Source of the DNA: a virus
DNA: 62,177 nt
Reading direction: 5' to 3' (one strand)
Virus record (IMG/VR): IMGVR_UViG_3300032323_001402
Location: 1-62,177 of that record
Shown: positions 1 to 8,130 of the stretch, one piece after another
How positions within the stretch are numbered: position 1 is the first letter of the stretch
How the letters are laid out: every line of letters starts with the position of its first letter
The notes under the pieces: generated by a model
What the model saw: only the letters and a program-made list of their open reading frames with translations
What the model was told of the DNA's origin: nothing
The model's database searches: none
Program-made: the position numbers and the translations under genes

Positions 1-627
1 AGATACTATATTAATAACCGCTGGGTTAGTCATAGTCATGCTCTTACTGCTCACCCTCGGGATATCAAGCCTGGTTCTTGGTCAGATGTTGGGAACCGTT
101 TTCTCCCATGTCTTTTTAATGAACTAGTTGACTTTGTTGAAATAGAACAGGCATGGCATCACTGCATGTGGAGTGACGAAGCCAAAACTGAATTTGAAGT
201 GCCTTGGTGGCGCAGTGGTTGGCTACGCTGGCGTACATGGCGCTGTCCAGAAGCTGGTATGGAATATCTCAAGTGGGCAAGCAGTCTTACTAACGTAGAT
301 TTTCTTGATGAAGATAAAAAACACGAAGCTGTTCCTACATACCAGGCTACAAGTGCCAAAGAAATTATTGAGCTCTACACTTGGTGGACCGTTACCTATC
401 GCAATCGCCCAGACGCATACGAAGCAAGTGGGTGGACTGCGGCATGCGAAGCTAGTCGTATTGCTAACGGTGGCAAGTTGAGTTTTAGCAGTGATAAAGA
501 TCCAGTGCTTAAAAAAGCCAGCGACAAAGCTCACAAGCTACTACAAAAGATTGAAGCAGATTACGAAAAAGAGGACGAAGCAATGATGATTCGTCTTATT
601 AAAATTAGACAAAGTCTTTGGACCTAA
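1..627 (+). CDS. Conserved phage protein, 5' end outside window
   Basis: The reading frame is open from base 1 to the TAA at 627. An internal ATG at 166 is not the likely start, because the upstream 55 codons read as normal protein, rich in Trp, His and Asp. The visible part has about 208 residues, a Trp-rich central stretch (residues ~60-85) and a charged, probably helical C-terminus. I recognise no enzymatic motif. The style resembles conserved hypothetical proteins of T4-like phages of marine bacteria. It ends two bases before the next start, so it heads a tightly packed run of small genes on the same strand. Confidence 0.75.
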   Translation, partial: RYYINNRWVSHSHALTAHPRDIKPGSWSDVGNRFLPCLFNELVDFVEIEQAWHHCMWSDEAKTEFEVPWWRSGWLRWRTWRCPEAGMEYLKWASSLTNVDFLDEDKKHEAVPTYQATSAKEIIELYTWWTVTYRNRPDAYEASGWTAACEASRIANGGKLSFSSDKDPVLKKASDKAHKLLQKIEADYEKEDEAMMIRLIKIRQSLWT

Positions 628-628
628 T

Positions 629-784
629 ATGAAACCATTTCGACTTTGGGTACAAGAAATTTGGCGAGAAAACTGCGAAGAGAGATTGACATTTGGTCAA
701 GATCTTAGTACAATGAAACAATACTGGAACAACTATAAATGGTGGTTAAGACGTGAATACAGACATCAACAACGAATCAACTGA
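629..784 (+). CDS. Small conserved phage protein (51 aa)
   Basis: A 51-residue ORF with an ATG one base after the preceding stop codon. It begins MKPFRLWVQE and is rich in Trp, Arg and Glu, as in a short amphipathic helical protein. It overlaps the next gene by 32 bases in another frame. The tight spacing and protein-like composition support it being real; function unknown. A promoter-like TTGACA/TACAAT pair (686-714) lies inside it. Confidence 0.6.
   Translation: MKPFRLWVQEIWRENCEERLTFGQDLSTMKQYWNNYKWWLRREYRHQQRIN
686..714 (+). promoter_or_regulatory. Sigma70-like promoter inside a coding region
   Basis: TTGACA at 686-691 and TACAAT at 709-714, separated by 17 bp. It lies within the 51-aa gene and would transcribe the gene starting at 753. 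One of several near-consensus promoters embedded in coding sequence in this window. Confidence 0.55.
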
Positions 785-1004
785 TCAATTAGAAAATCTT
801 TATCAAGACTATTGGGCATTTCATGCCACGATGATTGGTAAGGATCATAGTCCACTTGCGATTGCAGCCATTCTTATGACACAAGCATTGAGCATTTATA
901 AAACTATCTTAGAAGAAGATGAGTACAATTCTATAGTTGATTCAATTTCCGATAAACGAGACAAAGTAACTAAACTAACACCAGACATGGGAGTGTTACA
1001 TTGA
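753..1004 (+). CDS. Conserved phage protein of unknown function
   Basis: 83 residues from a GTG start; the only in-frame ATG lies about 25 codons in and would remove conserved-looking sequence. The protein is acidic and helical, with a central stretch reading HSPLAIAAILMTQALSIY followed by an EEDEYN segment. I recall similar sequences in T4-like cyanophages as hypothetical proteins. It overlaps the upstream gene by 32 bases and the downstream gene by 4 (TTGA), implying translational coupling. Confidence 0.65.
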   Translation: MNTDINNESTDQLENLYQDYWAFHATMIGKDHSPLAIAAILMTQALSIYKTILEEDEYNSIVDSISDKRDKVTKLTPDMGVLH

Positions 1005-1429
1005 AAGCACAACTACCAGCAGAAGGTATATCGAAAACTCATGATTGGGGATCTAGTAAAATGTACAAGATTGTCTGCGAGTGTGGACAATCAAATCACG
1101 AACATGATGTAGAAATCGAAGCAGACGATACCGGCATTAGTGTAAACGTGTATACCACAGTTAAAACTGACTATTGGTCCGAAAATATAAAACCCCGATA
1201 TGACATTGATAGTATTTGGTTACAGGAATTTGATTGGGCTTGGAAAAGTATTATAAACAGTTTTGTTCGCAAGGTTAAACTAACTTGGGAACTGTGGGCT
1301 ACTGGTGCCGTTATTGCCCAAACTACTATCACACTATCAGAACAACAGGCCCTTAATTATGCAGAAACTTTAAAATCTGCAATCACTGATGTAAAAAAAT
1401 TCAAAAAGGAAAATCATGTCAACAAATAA
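1001..1429 (+). CDS. Conserved hypothetical protein
   Basis: 142 residues from a TTG start overlapping the previous stop (TTGA). It has a Cys-x-Cys near residues 27-29, a Trp-rich middle and a Lys-rich C-terminus. It overlaps the next gene by 14 bases. No recognised domain. An alternative start is the ATG encoding MYKIVCECGQ about 20 codons in. Confidence 0.6.
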   Translation: MKAQLPAEGISKTHDWGSSKMYKIVCECGQSNHEHDVEIEADDTGISVNVYTTVKTDYWSENIKPRYDIDSIWLQEFDWAWKSIINSFVRKVKLTWELWATGAVIAQTTITLSEQQALNYAETLKSAITDVKKFKKENHVNK

Positions 1430-2687
1430 TCCCAAAGCATCGTGGCCGTTTGCACCAGGTGATGCTCCAGAGCCGACTAAAGAGGAATTAGAAGCACAGC
1501 GATTAGTAGAGCAACAAAAACTTATTGAAGTTCTTAAGTTTACGCCACGCACCTATAAGATCAGCATGTGGGGCTATGGTGGTGAAAAGGTTATGGGCAC
1601 CGTAGACAAAGCCGTATGGGACTACTGCATGGAACATCAAGTTGACTTGTCAGAAATCGCTTGGGGCGATGAAGATACTGCTCAAGATGAAATGGGGCTT
1701 GACTTAGACATGTTACCGTTTACTCCTGGTAGCTGGTACGAATGCGATGACATGGGGCATATCAGTGGTGTAAGTCGTGATGCAGGTACTATTCAAATTG
1801 ATGATGAAAACGGTGATACCGTATTAGAACGATCCTTAGATAGTATTGACGGAACAGACATTGGATTATGTTGCAATGACGAAGTGTGGGCAGGTTCAAA
1901 GCCCAAAGGCACAGTGGTGTTTATTGGTGTTTCAAACGAAAAAGGAACTTTCTTTGAAGCCGATCTTGAACTTAGGGCACCGTTCGATATTACTAAGTTA
2001 GAATTGCAATATGATGATTTTGACGGTGAAGATATTGTTACCGGTATAACCTACGACGGTGAAGATATTGACAACTGGGGTGGCAGCACAAGCGGTAAGA
2101 GCAGTGATATGAACATGGTATTACTGTTAGATGATGATGGTAACTTTGAACGTTATGCTCCGGAAGAAAAAGATTGGGGACATCCGCCGTGTGGTACGGG
2201 CCCAAGTGATTGGGAAAAGTCGCCTAAGTTTAAGTTTGCCAAAGTCAAACCCACAGTAGAAGGGTGGTACAGTGCAGTATGGCGTAGTTTTGGCACTACC
2301 TACGGTACACTATATTGGAACGGTACAGAGTTCGGTGAGTGGGAATATGGACAGTTCAAACCACAGTCAGATGTTGATACTTGGCAGGGCTATAATTGGG
2401 ACACAAGTTCTTGGGTCAACCAGCCGCCAGAGCCCGTAGATGTTATTTGTGACAATAACGAATGCGGTTGGGTAGGTAACGGTTCAGATCGAATAACCGA
2501 TGACGACTACAACGACCACTGTCCAGAATGTGAAGGCACAGAGTTTAGTTGGATTGATTATGATCCAGATACCAAAGAAGGTCGTAAGAATCGTGCAAAA
2601 TATTGTAAACCATGGGATCCTGTTGATTCTTTAAATAAAATTATAGAAGGTAGTTGGCCGTTTGCTGAATCAGATAAAGAAGTATGA
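1416..2687 (+). CDS. Large acidic conserved protein with C-terminal zinc ribbon
   Basis: 423 residues, strongly acidic and rich in Asp, Gly and Trp. Near the C-terminus there is a two-knuckle zinc-ribbon-like pattern: CDNNECGW, then CPECEG about 26 residues later. The body has repeated short beta-strand-like segments (for example GTIQIDDENGDTVLE) and no visible catalytic motif. An SD-like AAGGA precedes the ATG. It overlaps the next gene by 4 bases (ATGA). The Asp-rich surface could reflect DNA mimicry or protein binding, but that is a guess. Confidence 0.65.
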   Translation: MSTNNPKASWPFAPGDAPEPTKEELEAQRLVEQQKLIEVLKFTPRTYKISMWGYGGEKVMGTVDKAVWDYCMEHQVDLSEIAWGDEDTAQDEMGLDLDMLPFTPGSWYECDDMGHISGVSRDAGTIQIDDENGDTVLERSLDSIDGTDIGLCCNDEVWAGSKPKGTVVFIGVSNEKGTFFEADLELRAPFDITKLELQYDDFDGEDIVTGITYDGEDIDNWGGSTSGKSSDMNMVLLLDDDGNFERYAPEEKDWGHPPCGTGPSDWEKSPKFKFAKVKPTVEGWYSAVWRSFGTTYGTLYWNGTEFGEWEYGQFKPQSDVDTWQGYNWDTSSWVNQPPEPVDVICDNNECGWVGNGSDRITDDDYNDHCPECEGTEFSWIDYDPDTKEGRKNRAKYCKPWDPVDSLNKIIEGSWPFAESDKEV

Positions 2688-3214
2688 CCGATATCAGTAA
2701 AAGTCCTGATCGTATGACCTTTCAGGCAAAGTCCTACGAAGAAAAACTTATAGAAGATCCTACCAATCGAAATGCTCGGGCCATGATTGAGATGTGGCAA
2801 AAATGGCGAGAGGAAGCAGACGGTAAAGAATTAGATGCCGAATGGCAAAAGAACAATATGGAATATGATCTCCGAACTTGCGATCCTATTCTAAAAAAAG
2901 TTCGTAGCAGTGATAGGTATGCTCAAAACTTATATGCGGCTATGTGTAACATGCAATTTCAAAAATTGGATGTTATTCCGATCTTAAAAGATGAATTGTG
3001 GAGTTGTTCTTGGCGGCATGCCGGCGGCATTGTTGCTAATATGAGAATGCAAGGCGACTATATCGATTGGTACTGTAGCGGTATTGGGGAAGGACTAGGT
3101 AATGGAGACCTGGATGGTACAAAGGGATATATACCTGAAGGAGTTGTAACTGATGAAATTAAGGAGGATCTAAAACAACTGGGGTGGATATCAGTTGAGT
3201 GGGATAAAGACTAA
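2684..3214 (+). CDS. Conserved phage protein of unknown function
   Basis: 176 residues, ATG overlapping the previous stop (ATGA). It has helical, Trp- and Glu-rich N- and C-terminal parts around a Cys/Trp-containing middle (ELWSCSWRHAGGIVANMR). The C-terminus reads GVVTDEIKEDLKQLGW, which I recall from hypothetical proteins of T4-like environmental phages. Immediately followed by another short gene with no gap. Confidence 0.6.
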   Translation: MTDISKSPDRMTFQAKSYEEKLIEDPTNRNARAMIEMWQKWREEADGKELDAEWQKNNMEYDLRTCDPILKKVRSSDRYAQNLYAAMCNMQFQKLDVIPILKDELWSCSWRHAGGIVANMRMQGDYIDWYCSGIGEGLGNGDLDGTKGYIPEGVVTDEIKEDLKQLGWISVEWDKD

Positions 3215-3409
3215 ATGAGCTATTTGTTATTTGAAATTTGGAGCGAAGACGAAATTGGGCACCAGGATCTGGTAGACACCACAGCTAGTAAAACAGAAGC
3301 GTTTGCTATTGCAGAACAGTGTCTAGGTGAGGGATTTTTGGCTGCTATAGTATATCAAGAAGATGAATCGGGCGAACCTAAGTTAATTAAACGTTTTGAA
3401 GGCGGTTGA
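3215..3409 (+). CDS. Small hypothetical protein (64 aa)
   Basis: 64 residues, starting at the base after the preceding TAA. Predicted alpha/beta: a strand (YLLFEIW), a helix with KTEAFAIAEQCL, then a strand (FLAAIVYQE). Acidic. Its stop codon overlaps the TTGACA of the next promoter, marking the end of this transcription unit's coding part. Confidence 0.6.
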   Translation: MSYLLFEIWSEDEIGHQDLVDTTASKTEAFAIAEQCLGEGFLAAIVYQEDESGEPKLIKRFEGG

Positions 3410-3434
3410 CAAGACCCAAGTTTGGTGTTATAAT
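3406..3434 (+). promoter_or_regulatory. Consensus sigma70-type promoter
   Basis: TTGACA at 3406-3411, 17-bp spacer, TATAAT at 3429-3434. Both hexamers match consensus. It drives the gene at 3465, which has an AGGAG ribosome site at 3455-3459. Probably an early phage promoter read by host RNA polymerase. Confidence 0.85.
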
Positions 3435-3464
3435 ATAAGTATTGTTTAATTATTAGGAGCATTC

Positions 3465-4643
3465 ATGATGGTAACAAAGCGTAAATCCAAGGCAGCCCAT
3501 TTAACGGAAGCAAGATCTGCTAAAGGTCGAGATCATTCACCAAAATGGGATAATGTTGATACAATGTCCGAAGACGAATACAGTCGACATTTCCGTATCA
3601 GCATGGATTGGTATCGCTTAGAATCATCCGGCAAAGAGCTAAAGCCCAAAGTTATCACGTGGATGGCTGCGAACGAGTTCACTAAAGAACAGATCGCAAC
3701 GTTCAAAAAAACCAAAGATTGGCGTTGTAATCTTACTACAGGTTCGTTAGTTGCTAACCTACTCAAGGGCATGCCCGATAGTCGTGTAGGATTCAACGAA
3801 GGACGCAGTACATCAAAATGGATTAAAGAATCAATTAACAAGATCCTGGAAGAAGGCAAAAATGACATTGAAGAGGAAGAAGATACCTCCAAGCCTGTTA
3901 TTCCAGTAGCTACAATACAAGATAGATTACGCGAAACTGCTGGTAAAATGGCAGAAGAGATCGATTATGCATTAGATGCATTTACTACGAATCCAGATTC
4001 GTTTGATCCTAAAGCTATCAAAGTACTTAATCTGCTCAAGGCTAAAGAAGCCAAAGCGGCACACGCTAGGATCATCAAGGGATTTTATACTAAATCTTAC
4101 GAAGAACTACAAGAAGCCGCTGAAGGTAACTGTGAACAACTTAAAGAAGCGTATGAGCATCTTTCTAAACCACAGTTAAAAAAGATCATAGCTTTCTATC
4201 ATGAGATCATTTCAGCCTGTGAAATGCTAGGGCAAGAAGCCAAGGTTAATCGTAAGCCACGTGCTAAAAAAGTCGTACCTGCAGATAAGATCGTTGCTAA
4301 ACTTAAATATGCCAAGACTAACGAACAGCTTAAATTAGTGTCGATTAATCCTACAGAGATAATTGGTGCTAAAGAACTTTGGGTCTACAACATCAAGTCA
4401 CGCAAAGTAGGCAAATATGTAGCCAATGAATACCTAGAACTTGGTGTTAAAGGTACATCGATTACTGGTTTTAACAGCAACCTAAGTGTACAAAAGACAC
4501 TGCGTAAGCCAGAAGAACAACTGAAAGAATTCAAAGCCGCAGGTAAAGTTCAACTACGCAAGTTTTTAGATGATATTAAAGCTGTGGATATCAAACTTAA
4601 TGGCCGCATCAACGAAGATATTATCCTACTTAGAATACAATAA
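3465..4643 (+). CDS. Conserved Lys-rich phage protein, function unknown
   Basis: 392 residues, behind its own consensus promoter and a good AGGAG site. It is very rich in Lys, Glu and Ala and mostly helical, with basic stretches (NRKPRAKKVVPADKIVAKLK) and a C-terminal part reading like a beta fold (ELWVYNIKSRKVGKYV). The composition suggests nucleic-acid binding, but no named domain is visible. It is a single-gene unit: promoter upstream and strong terminator downstream. That isolation suggests an early, highly expressed protein. Confidence 0.65.
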   Translation: MMVTKRKSKAAHLTEARSAKGRDHSPKWDNVDTMSEDEYSRHFRISMDWYRLESSGKELKPKVITWMAANEFTKEQIATFKKTKDWRCNLTTGSLVANLLKGMPDSRVGFNEGRSTSKWIKESINKILEEGKNDIEEEEDTSKPVIPVATIQDRLRETAGKMAEEIDYALDAFTTNPDSFDPKAIKVLNLLKAKEAKAAHARIIKGFYTKSYEELQEAAEGNCEQLKEAYEHLSKPQLKKIIAFYHEIISACEMLGQEAKVNRKPRAKKVVPADKIVAKLKYAKTNEQLKLVSINPTEIIGAKELWVYNIKSRKVGKYVANEYLELGVKGTSITGFNSNLSVQKTLRKPEEQLKEFKAAGKVQLRKFLDDIKAVDIKLNGRINEDIILLRIQ

Positions 4644-4660
4644 CAAAGTAGATTCTTAGT

Positions 4661-4686
4661 AAAAGCGGGCCCGGTGCCCGCTTTTT
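4661..4686 (+). terminator. Rho-independent terminator
   Basis: AAAAGCGGGC (4661-4670), 5-base loop, then GCCCGCTTTTT (4676-4686). A GC-rich stem with flanking A and T tracts. It closes the transcription unit of the 3465 gene. Confidence 0.9.
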
Positions 4687-4693
4687 GTTTGTG

Positions 4694-4701
4694 GATAAAT
4701 A
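4694..4701 (+). promoter_or_regulatory. T4-like late promoter box, leaderless type
   Basis: GATAAATA, one mismatch from the T4 late consensus TATAAATA. The start codon at 4709 lies 7 bases after the box, about where a T4 late transcript would begin, and no Shine-Dalgarno sequence precedes it. It sits directly after the terminator and ahead of a structural-type gene. Confidence 0.55.
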
Positions 4702-4708
4702 TGTTACT

Positions 4709-5818
4709 ATGAACAAAAAGAATCTCGAACAAGCTCTAGCAGCATTATCCGATGCATTGACTAGCCAAGAACCCGAATCACTGCTTAACGATCCATTGGT
4801 ATTCGTTAGTCGATTACCTAAAAGATCACTGAGTGGCGATCATATATATCAGGGTAAAATCCTAGGATTTAGCAGTGCCGGAATCACTGACCAAGCATCA
4901 AAAGAACAGATTTTGGTCAAAGATGATTTCGTCAAGATATCATCGTTATCTGTTGACAGTATTGAAGGCGATCTCAAAGTAACTGGTGATGTTACTGCCA
5001 GGACTATAAAAGCAGATATTCTAGAAGTCAAAGAACTTAAAGCTGATATCAAGTTCGAAAAAGATTCTAACATTCCATTCAATGGTGCTAACAAAGGATT
5101 GATTTGGACAGGATTAAAAACCACTAAACAGTTTATATTCGCTGCAGAACCTGATAGATTTTTCAGCTCTGAAACTGTAGACGTTGCCAAGGGCAAGGCT
5201 TTTTCGATCAATGGCATTAAAATTATCGATGATCAAGAACTAGGGTCTACTATTACCAAAAGTAATCTACGTGAAGTAGGTAGATTACGTGGACTAATAG
5301 TTGATGGCTCTATAAGCATCAACAACTATCTATATTACAATGCTTCTTCAGACAGACTAGGACTAGGTACTGAAGAGCCTAATGCTAGTTTTTCTGTAGC
5401 CGAAGATGCCATAGAAGTCATGTTGGGCACTCGAGACAGTGTTCGCGGTATCGCGGGCACCTTTGCTAGCCATGCATTTGATCTAGTCACTGATAACACC
5501 ACAAGAATTGGTATCGCAGCCAACGGCGACATACAGTTAGGAAATACCAAACAGCCACCTATACAGGTTAGCGTTCATGGAAAATTATCTGTGCGAGTAA
5601 ACATGCCTGATCCAGAAGTTGATCTACATGTAAATGGTGCAATTAAATTCAACGGTAAATTACACAAATACGCTGCCACACATCCTGTAGCAGGAGCATA
5701 TAACACAGGTGATATAGTTTGGAACACTGAACCTAAAGTAAATAATTTTGTAGGTTGGGTATGTGTTCAAGCTGGAGATCCTGGTATATGGGCACCGTTT
5801 GGGAAAATCGGAACATAA
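4709..5818 (+). CDS. Tail-fibre-like structural protein, copy 1
   Basis: 369 residues from the ATG at 4709 (MNKKNLEQAL). The N-terminus is helical. The middle has repeated short beta segments (SVDSIEGDLKVTGDVTA) like fibre shafts. The C-terminal half is shared with the next gene, including DRFFSSET, SINGIKIIDD, REVGRLRGLIVDGS, SDRLGLGTEEPN, and a closing GDIVWNTEP...GWVCVQAGDPGIW tip motif common at the C-termini of phage fibre and spike proteins. Expressed from a late-type box. Likely a virion surface protein; the partner protein is not determined. Confidence 0.7.
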   Translation: MNKKNLEQALAALSDALTSQEPESLLNDPLVFVSRLPKRSLSGDHIYQGKILGFSSAGITDQASKEQILVKDDFVKISSLSVDSIEGDLKVTGDVTARTIKADILEVKELKADIKFEKDSNIPFNGANKGLIWTGLKTTKQFIFAAEPDRFFSSETVDVAKGKAFSINGIKIIDDQELGSTITKSNLREVGRLRGLIVDGSISINNYLYYNASSDRLGLGTEEPNASFSVAEDAIEVMLGTRDSVRGIAGTFASHAFDLVTDNTTRIGIAANGDIQLGNTKQPPIQVSVHGKLSVRVNMPDPEVDLHVNGAIKFNGKLHKYAATHPVAGAYNTGDIVWNTEPKVNNFVGWVCVQAGDPGIWAPFGKIGT

Positions 5819-5820
5819 TA

Positions 5821-6669
5821 ATGGCCACACAACAAGAAAAATTAGATAATCTTTCAGCACTGCTTAACGATATCCTTTCTGAAAAAAATCAAGATACTAA
5901 TATCGTCGAGCTGTCCTATCTTAAATTCAATGGTGACATCGAGGGTAAGGGATTAATATGGGCTGGTAGAGGTCATACCAAACAGCTGGTGTATCAACCT
6001 AGCCCTGACAGATTCTTTTCATCAGAGACTATAGATCTAGCCAAAGACCGCGCATTAACGATCAACGGTATTAAAATCATCGATGACAAAGAACTAGGCA
6101 CCTCTATCACTAAAAGTAGTCTACGAGAAGTTGGCAGATTACGTGGACTGATAGTTGATGGATCATTAAGTGTTAATCAATTTTTATACTACAACGCTAC
6201 ATCAGATAGACTAGGCCTAGGCACCGAAGAACCCAATGCTGCTCTCAGCATCTGCGATGAAGGTGTTGAAATAGTTATTGGTGCTCGTGAATATAACAAA
6301 GCAGGCATAGGTGCATATAACAGCAGCGATCTAGAGCTAATCACCGATAATACCACTAGAGTTACTATCAGTGCAGGTGGTAACATTGAATTAGGCAATC
6401 GTAACAACGGTCCTGTACAGGTATTAGTTCACGGTACTATGGGCATTAATGTCGGTACACCAGATCCTAGAGCCAATCTACATATAGGTGGCGCTATCAA
6501 ATTCAACGATACCCTGCATCTCAAAGGCACACGACCACCAGAAGGCGGTAGTTTCAAACAGGGCGATATCGTATGGAACTCAGAACCTCAGCAAAGAAAT
6601 TATGTTGGATGGATCTGCATTCAATCAGGTAATCCGGGTATCTGGGCACAGTTCGGCGAAATTAGATAA
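5821..6669 (+). CDS. Tail-fibre-like structural protein, copy 2
   Basis: 282 residues, ATG two bases after the previous stop. It is a shortened paralogue of the upstream gene: it lacks most of the N-terminal shaft but keeps the shared blocks (DRFFSSET, LTINGIKIIDD, REVGRLRGLIVDGS, DRLGLGTEEPN) and the C-terminal GDIVWNSEP...GWICIQSGNPGIW tip. The pair looks like a tandem duplication followed by divergence, which could give alternative receptor contacts or a heteromeric fibre. Confidence 0.7.
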   Translation: MATQQEKLDNLSALLNDILSEKNQDTNIVELSYLKFNGDIEGKGLIWAGRGHTKQLVYQPSPDRFFSSETIDLAKDRALTINGIKIIDDKELGTSITKSSLREVGRLRGLIVDGSLSVNQFLYYNATSDRLGLGTEEPNAALSICDEGVEIVIGAREYNKAGIGAYNSSDLELITDNTTRVTISAGGNIELGNRNNGPVQVLVHGTMGINVGTPDPRANLHIGGAIKFNDTLHLKGTRPPEGGSFKQGDIVWNSEPQQRNYVGWICIQSGNPGIWAQFGEIR

Positions 6670-6670
6670 A

Positions 6671-7282
6671 GTGTCTCGAGCATTAGTCATAGGCAACGGC
6701 GAAAGTCGACGCAATCTAGATCTAGTCTCTCTTAAAATCGATAATATTCTTATAGGCTGTAATGCCATACATCGTGATATCACAGTGGATCATCTTGTAT
6801 GCTGTGATCGAAGAATGGTGGAAGAGGCTGTAAAGAATCCCAATACTGCCAACACAGAAATATATGTTCGAGAAGATTGGTTCAAATACTACAGAAAGAT
6901 ACAAAAACTAAAAAATATCAAACAGGTTCCTATATTACCATATCAGGGAGAAGCCAAACGTGATCAACCCGATCATTGGGGCAGTGGCGGATACGCTGTA
7001 CTGGTAGCAGCTGACCTAGGTTTCGATGATATTACCTTGGTGGGGTATGACCTCTACTCCAAAAACAACAAAGTCAACAACATCTACAAAGGTACCAATA
7101 ACTATGCTGCGCCCGATTCACACAGTATAGATTATAATTATTGGATCTATCAGGTTTCTAAAATATTCCATTTGTATCCTTCGATAAAATTTACAATACT
7201 AAATCAATCAGATTGGGTATTACCCAGAGAATGGCAACTACCTAACGTTCAATTCAGAAATATTGAGCAATTAGTCTATTGA
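6671..7282 (+). CDS. Conserved phage protein, possibly glycan-related (GNGES motif)
   Basis: 203 residues from a GTG one base after the previous stop; the upstream extension of the frame lies inside the fibre gene and is not used. It begins SRALVIGNGESRRNLDL, a strand-loop-helix like the nucleotide-sugar end of sialyltransferase or DUF115/MAF-type proteins, followed by IGCNAIHRDI and VDHLVCCDRRM. A second Rossmann-like segment reads GGYAVLVAADLGFDDITLVGYDLY. This arrangement fits a glycosyl- or sialyltransferase-like fold, but I cannot name the substrate. Its placement after the fibre genes and before glycan genes is compatible. Confidence 0.55.
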   Translation: MSRALVIGNGESRRNLDLVSLKIDNILIGCNAIHRDITVDHLVCCDRRMVEEAVKNPNTANTEIYVREDWFKYYRKIQKLKNIKQVPILPYQGEAKRDQPDHWGSGGYAVLVAADLGFDDITLVGYDLYSKNNKVNNIYKGTNNYAAPDSHSIDYNYWIYQVSKIFHLYPSIKFTILNQSDWVLPREWQLPNVQFRNIEQLVY

Positions 7283-7306
7283 CATTAAATACTATTGTTG
7301 TATAAT
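7279..7306 (+). promoter_or_regulatory. Consensus sigma70-type promoter (16-bp spacer)
   Basis: TTGACA at 7279-7284 (overlapping the stop of the previous gene) and TATAAT at 7301-7306. Transcription should start near 7313, at an ATG. It feeds queD and the downstream small genes. Confidence 0.8.
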
Positions 7307-7410
7307 AGTACAATGCACACACAGGCACTGAGAGGACTATATGGCATCATCCCTCTATAAAAATTCTGCAGTCATCAAACTTGCTACTTTTCAAACAAAG
7401 GAGACTAGAG
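7307..7410 (+). other. queD leader with two very short ORFs
   Basis: A leader of about 100 bases between the promoter and queD. It contains a 15-codon ORF from the ATG at 7313 (at the predicted transcript start) and a 34-codon ORF from the ATG at 7341 (preceded by AGAGGA) that ends at 7445, inside queD. Neither resembles a known protein. They could be leader peptides or chance. queD itself has its own AAAGGAG site at 7397-7403. Confidence 0.3.
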
Positions 7411-7950
7411 ATGGCAAAATATATTTCAACAAAAACTTACGGTAACGAACAAGGGCTTTCATGCTGTTTTAGACAGTGGAGAAGCACACATTCACATTGC
7501 TCACTACTACACGGATATTCTATCGGTGTTCGTGTTCATTTCGAAAGTGAGACCTTAGACGATCGAAATTGGGTCATGGACTTCGGCGGGCTTAAAGCAT
7601 TTAAGGCATGGTTAGAACACATGTTCGATCATACTTTAGTAATTGCAGAGGACGATCCTTATCTGTCACAATTCAAAGACATGGCAGCATTAGGATTACA
7701 AGATCAAGGTGGGATTTGTGATCTTAGAATTGTTCCAGCAGTCGGCTGCGAAAAATTCTCAGAATTAGCATTTAAAACCCTAGACGAAATTATCAAAACC
7801 TATCAAGCAGGTCAATCGTGGCATCTTAAAAATGATAAAGGCGGTACTTTGAAAACCTTTGAATGTCGATATCCTGTAGGACAAGGTGTTACTCTGCGTT
7901 CAGTAGAAGTGTTTGAACACGGTGCTAACTCCGCGATCTACGAAGGATAA
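7411..7950 (+). CDS. queD: QueD-like 6-carboxy-tetrahydropterin synthase
   Basis: 179 residues; start ATG 7411 chosen because AAAGGAG lies at 7397-7403. QueD/PTPS proteins convert 7,8-dihydroneopterin triphosphate to 6-carboxy-tetrahydropterin on the way to 7-deazaguanines. Visible family signs: an N-terminal THSHCSLLHGY segment with the candidate catalytic Cys and zinc-binding His residues, VMDFGGLKAFKAWLEHMFDHTL in the middle, and a C-terminal VEVFEHGANSAIY. The usual HGH zinc motif reads HGY, as I recall also for other phage homologues. It partners with folE (60279) and dpdA (55148), both far away in this window. Confidence 0.8.
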   Translation: MAKYISTKTYGNEQGLSCCFRQWRSTHSHCSLLHGYSIGVRVHFESETLDDRNWVMDFGGLKAFKAWLEHMFDHTLVIAEDDPYLSQFKDMAALGLQDQGGICDLRIVPAVGCEKFSELAFKTLDEIIKTYQAGQSWHLKNDKGGTLKTFECRYPVGQGVTLRSVEVFEHGANSAIYEG

Positions 7951-7955
7951 CTAAA

Positions 7956-8105
7956 TTGTGGCGCTTATGGGCTAAAGCCCTTGGTGAAAAGGCAGGCAGC
8001 ACGGATCAGGAATCTGATCGTGTTGCTGTTATCCGAACAATTATTGTTTCTGTTTATGTAATCACAAATCTTTTTATCATTGCTGGTGTTATTAGACATT
8101 GGTAA
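7956..8105 (+). CDS. Small membrane protein (49 aa)
   Basis: A 49-residue ORF from a TTG start five bases after the queD stop. It has a charged N-terminal half (WRLWAKALGEKAGSTDQESD) followed by one hydrophobic segment (AVIRTIIVSVYVITNLFIIA) and a short tail. I recall closely similar short membrane proteins in T4-like marine phages. Function unknown. Confidence 0.6.
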   Translation: MWRLWAKALGEKAGSTDQESDRVAVIRTIIVSVYVITNLFIIAGVIRHW

Positions 8106-8108
8106 ATA
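8101..8108 (+). promoter_or_regulatory. Late-promoter-like box, upstream copy in direct repeat
   Basis: GGTAAATA followed after 5 bases by an ATG at 8114. The box-to-ATG spacing is identical to that before kdsA (8803-8810, ATG 8816) and sodB (12344-12351, ATG 12357). The box overlaps the stop codon of the previous gene, so part of the match may be coincidental. Confidence 0.4.
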
Positions 8109-8130
8109 TTCCTATGCATACATTTGATAT
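8103..8130 (+). repeat. Direct repeat, copy 1 (28 bp)
   Basis: 28 bases matching 8805-8832 at 26 of 28 positions, starting at TAAATAT and covering the late box core, the ATG and the first codons (MHTF). Copy 2 forms the start of kdsA. The two copies flank the 2-oxoglutarate oxygenase gene, 702 bp apart. Confidence 0.85.

Noticed and set aside
7341-7445. 34-codon ORF overlapping the queD start
   Set aside because: AGAGGA precedes it, but the peptide resembles nothing I know and it overlaps queD; left only as a leader note.
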